Shown in pieces: positions 30,962 through 33,300 of a stretch of DNA of 33,300 nucleotides. Source of the DNA: Clostridiales bacterium (GTDB lineage Bacteria; Bacillota; Clostridia; Clostridiales; Clostridiaceae). The DNA lies in the NCBI GenBank assembly GCA_012520205.1, contig JAAYOT010000228.1:1-33300 (forward strand). The letters are read 5' to 3'. Below the pieces are notes generated by a model, which had not been told where the DNA came from, did no database searches, and saw nothing but the letters and a program-made list of their open reading frames with translations. The first letter of the stretch is position 1; every line of letters starts with the position of its first letter. The position numbers were made by a program, and so were the translations under genes.

Positions 30962-32767
30962 ATGAGTGATAACAGACAAAAATATATTAGAAATTTTTCA
31001 ATAGTTGCCCACATAGATCACGGCAAATCAACCCTAGCAGACAGGCTACTAGAAGCTACAGGTACTCTTACTCAAAGAGAAATGGAAGAGCAGACTTTAG
31101 ATAATATGGAAATTGAAAGAGAAAGAGGAATAACAATTAAGTCTACAGAAGCAAGGCTTGTTTACACAAGAGAAAATGGAGAGGAATATATTTTAAATTT
31201 AATAGATACTCCAGGACACGTAGATTTTACATATGAAGTTTCAAGGAGTTTAGCAGCTTGTGAAGGTGCAGTTTTAATAGTTGATGCAACACAAGGTGTT
31301 CAAGCCCAAACTTTAGCAAATTGTTATTTAGCTTTAAATAATGATTTAGAAATAGTTCCTGTAATAAACAAAATAGATTTACAATCTGCAAGACCAGAAG
31401 AGGTAAAGGATGAAATAGAAGATATAATTGGAATAGAGGCTTCAGAGGCTCCAATGATATCGGCTAAAACAGGACTAAATATAAAAGACGTATTAGAAGC
31501 AATAGTAGAAAATGTTCCAGCACCAAATGGTGATGAAGATGCTCCCCTAAAGGCTCTTATATTTGATTCTTACTATGATAGTTATAAGGGCGTAGTATCT
31601 CATGTAAGAATATTTGATGGTGTAGTTAAGCCAGGAACCAAGATAAAATTAATGGCCACAAATAAAGTTTACGAAGTAACTGAAGTTGGAGTTTTTACTC
31701 CTAAGCCATTAGTAACAAATGAATTAAGAGCTGGTGAAGTTGGTTATATTGCAGCTTCTATAAAAAATGTTAGGGATGCTAGAGTTGGAGATACAATAAC
31801 AAGTGCTGATAATCCAATTGAAGAACCATTACCAGGATATAAACCAGCTATACCTATGGTTTATTCAGGTATTTATCCTGTTGATGGAGCAAAATATCAA
31901 GAGTTAAAGGAAGCTTTAGAAAAGCTACAAATAAATGATGCAGCTTTAAATTTTGAACCTGAAACATCTATTGCATTAGGTTTTGGATTTAGATGTGGTT
32001 TCCTAGGCTTATTACACATGGAAATTATCCAAGAAAGAATTGAAAGAGAATTTAATTTAGACATCATAACAACAGCACCATCGGTTATATATAAAGTAAT
32101 GAAGACAAATGGTGAATTAATAGAACTTACAAACCCAACTAATCTTCCGGAAGCTACAGAAATTGAATATATGGAAGAACCAGTTGTAACGGCTAGTATT
32201 ATTGCACCATCTGATTATGTTGGAGCAGTAATGGAATTATGTCAAGAAAGAAGAGGAATCTTTATTGACATGCAATACTTAGAAGAAACTAGAGTTTCAA
32301 TAAATTATGATATTCCTTTAAATGAAATTGTATATGACTTCTTTGATACTTTAAAATCTAGAACAAGAGGTTATGCTTCTCTAGATTATGAATTAAAGGG
32401 ATATGCACAAACTGAACTAGTAAAACTAGATATACTTCTAAATGGAGATATAGTAGATGCCTTATCTATGATTGTTCCAAAAGAAAAGGCTTATGGAAAG
32501 GGTAGGGCAATTGCAGAAAAGCTAAAAGAAATAATTCCAAGACAAATGTTTGAAGTACCAGTGCAAGCTGCTGTTGGTTCAAAGATAATAGCAAGAGAAA
32601 CTATTAAGGCAATGAGAAAAGATGTTCTTGCTAAGTGTTATGGTGGAGATATTTCAAGAAAGAAAAAATTATTAGAAAAGCAAAAAGAAGGAAAGAAGAG
32701 AATGAGACAGATTGGATCTGTTGAAGTTCCACAAGAAGCATTCATGTCTATTTTAAAAGTAGATTAA
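30962..32767 (+). CDS. lepA: Elongation factor 4 (LepA), translational GTPase
   Basis: Ribosome-binding GTPase affecting initiation and translocation under stress. The 601-aa protein is full length: G1 AHIDHGKST (16-24), switch-1 region [11 protein letters not shown]3 DTPGHVDF, G4 NKIDL, G5 SAKTGLN, then domains II, III and V, and the LepA-specific C-terminal domain ([20 protein letters not shown], ending [19 protein letters not shown]). I start at ATG 30962 ([17 protein letters not shown]), which fits the family; its ribosome binding site is unusually far. In many clostridia lepA is followed by hemW and hrcA-grpE-dnaK; here it is followed by a convergent gene. Confidence 0.97.
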   Translation: MSDNRQKYIRNFSIVAHIDHGKSTLADRLLEATGTLTQREMEEQTLDNMEIERERGITIKSTEARLVYTRENGEEYILNLIDTPGHVDFTYEVSRSLAACEGAVLIVDATQGVQAQTLANCYLALNNDLEIVPVINKIDLQSARPEEVKDEIEDIIGIEASEAPMISAKTGLNIKDVLEAIVENVPAPNGDEDAPLKALIFDSYYDSYKGVVSHVRIFDGVVKPGTKIKLMATNKVYEVTEVGVFTPKPLVTNELRAGEVGYIAASIKNVRDARVGDTITSADNPIEEPLPGYKPAIPMVYSGIYPVDGAKYQELKEALEKLQINDAALNFEPETSIALGFGFRCGFLGLLHMEIIQERIEREFNLDIITTAPSVIYKVMKTNGELIELTNPTNLPEATEIEYMEEPVVTASIIAPSDYVGAVMELCQERRGIFIDMQYLEETRVSINYDIPLNEIVYDFFDTLKSRTRGYASLDYELKGYAQTELVKLDILLNGDIVDALSMIVPKEKAYGKGRAIAEKLKEIIPRQMFEVPVQAAVGSKIIARETIKAMRKDVLAKCYGGDISRKKKLLEKQKEGKKRMRQIGSVEVPQEAFMSILKVD

Positions 32768-32772
32768 TAAAC

Positions 32773-32813
32773 TAACAAAGGGCTAAGATTATAATAATCT
32801 TAGCCCTTTGTTA
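32773..32813. terminator. Perfect 18-bp hairpin after lepA
   Basis: TAACAAAGGGCTAAGATT (32773-32790) pairs without mismatch with AATCTTAGCCCTTTGTTA (32796-32813) around a 5-nt loop. There is no long U-run, but it sits between two convergent genes and probably serves both. Confidence 0.65.
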
Positions 32814-32885
32814 GATAACTATAAGAGTAAGGTGGTAATAATAATATATTATATTAAAGAAAAGAAAAAAATGTGAAGCTTTTTA

Positions 32886-33300
32886 TTATTTTAAATAAAC
32901 CTTTTCTATATAATCATAAGTTTTAGACATGTCATAAGAATTAGCTATGGATTTTAAGTAGGGAATATATTTATATTCATCTAGATCTATAAATTTTGGT
33001 ATTCTGGGATTTACCCTATAATAATTAGAGTTTAATATTTCCTTACAATAGATATCATCTAAATCGGCCATTCCATCCATGAGTAGAGATAAAATTGGAG
33101 ATTTCATTTTATTAAAGGGATTAAAGGCCCATTGAAAAAGTCCCCAGTTTTTATTTTTTCCATTTATCCTTTCAGGAATATTCCCAGTACCTATAGACAG
33201 GATTTTAATATCACCTATATTGTAGATTTTCTTATAAGCTTTATATACAAATAGTAGAGAAACAGCAGTAGGAGAATTAGCCACAACCCCTCCATCAATA
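32886..33300 (-). CDS. Patatin-like phospholipase, C-terminal part (runs off the window)
   Basis: The frame on the minus strand is open to the right edge; its N-terminal part, including the GxSxG nucleophile and oxyanion hole, is outside. What is visible starts IDGGVVANSPTAVSLL, the DGG motif whose Asp completes the Ser-Asp catalytic dyad of patatin-type lipid acyl hydrolases, followed by IKILSIGTGNIPE, another family feature, and a C-terminal helical region (WGLFQWAFNPF, YDYIEKVYLK). These enzymes release fatty acids from membrane phospholipids. The stop is TAA (32886-32888 on the plus coordinates). Convergent with lepA. Confidence 0.85.
   Translation of the reverse strand, partial: IDGGVVANSPTAVSLLFVYKAYKKIYNIGDIKILSIGTGNIPERINGKNKNWGLFQWAFNPFNKMKSPILSLLMDGMADLDDIYCKEILNSNYYRVNPRIPKFIDLDEYKYIPYLKSIANSYDMSKTYDYIEKVYLK

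Noticed and set aside
1-33300. CRISPR array, IS element, tRNA or phage genes
   Set aside because: No regularly spaced direct repeats, transposase or integrase frames, or cloverleaf sequences were found; the repeat words seen are degenerate and irregularly placed.

Overview
The window reads as a chromosomal segment of a low-GC, spore-forming anaerobe of the Clostridium type. The evidence is the strongly AT-rich sequence, GGAGG-type ribosome binding sites, several TTG starts, a reverse-rubrerythrin/Hcp/FprA set of anaerobe stress enzymes, and forespore genes in a clostridial arrangement (spoIIAA-spoIIAB-sigF, the three-gene spoVACDE, gpr, spoIIP). The species cannot be fixed from sequence alone. 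There is no tRNA, rRNA, CRISPR array, IS element or prophage; this is core chromosome with a few decayed gene ends.

Layout. Positions 1-4800 hold the end of a reverse rubrerythrin, a membrane-protein remnant, trmB, a convergent cysteine-desulfurase-like gene, an orphan 150-aa gene, a ZIP metal transporter and an ECF-type S component. Positions 5034-9333 hold the sbcD-sbcC operon. Positions 9645-15690 form a redox and nitrosative stress block: hcp, a broken CPBP-protease remnant, a Crp/Fnr regulator (HcpR-like), the UPF0237/UPF0210 pair, and the flavodiiron protein gene fprA. From 16005 sporulation dominates: a Lon-family protease with a ruined ATPase site, spoIIAA-spoIIAB-sigF, spoVAC-spoVAD-spoVAE, a P-type ATPase homologue that has lost its catalytic residues, a comEC lacking the metallo-beta-lactamase domain, holA, rpsT (divergent), gpr, spoIIP, an acidic single-pass membrane protein and lepA. 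The window ends inside a patatin-like gene on the minus strand.

How the genes fit together. SpoIIAA, SpoIIAB and SigF form the partner-switch that starts the forespore programme. spoVACDE (dipicolinate uptake) and gpr (SASP degradation) are forespore targets, and both carry the same promoter-like signature upstream (GTATT, 15 nt, then a GGnnAnAnTR-like element). SpoIIP acts in engulfment. Hcp, its probable activator and FprA deal with NO, hydroxylamine and O2. A GTAAC-N4-GTTAC site sits about -41.5 from the predicted hcp start site, the class II activator position.

Most notable points: (1) an 832-aa P-type ATPase pseudoenzyme (phosphorylated Asp replaced by Lys) between spoVAE and comEC; (2) a Lon-like protease with an intact Ser635/Lys678 dyad but no Walker A, directly upstream of spoIIA; (3) a 9-bp hairpin filling the gap between a strong but too-distant Shine-Dalgarno and the spoIIAA start codon; (4) a hairpin that buries the spoIIP ribosome binding site. 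All come from reading sequence by eye; no searches or folding programs were run.
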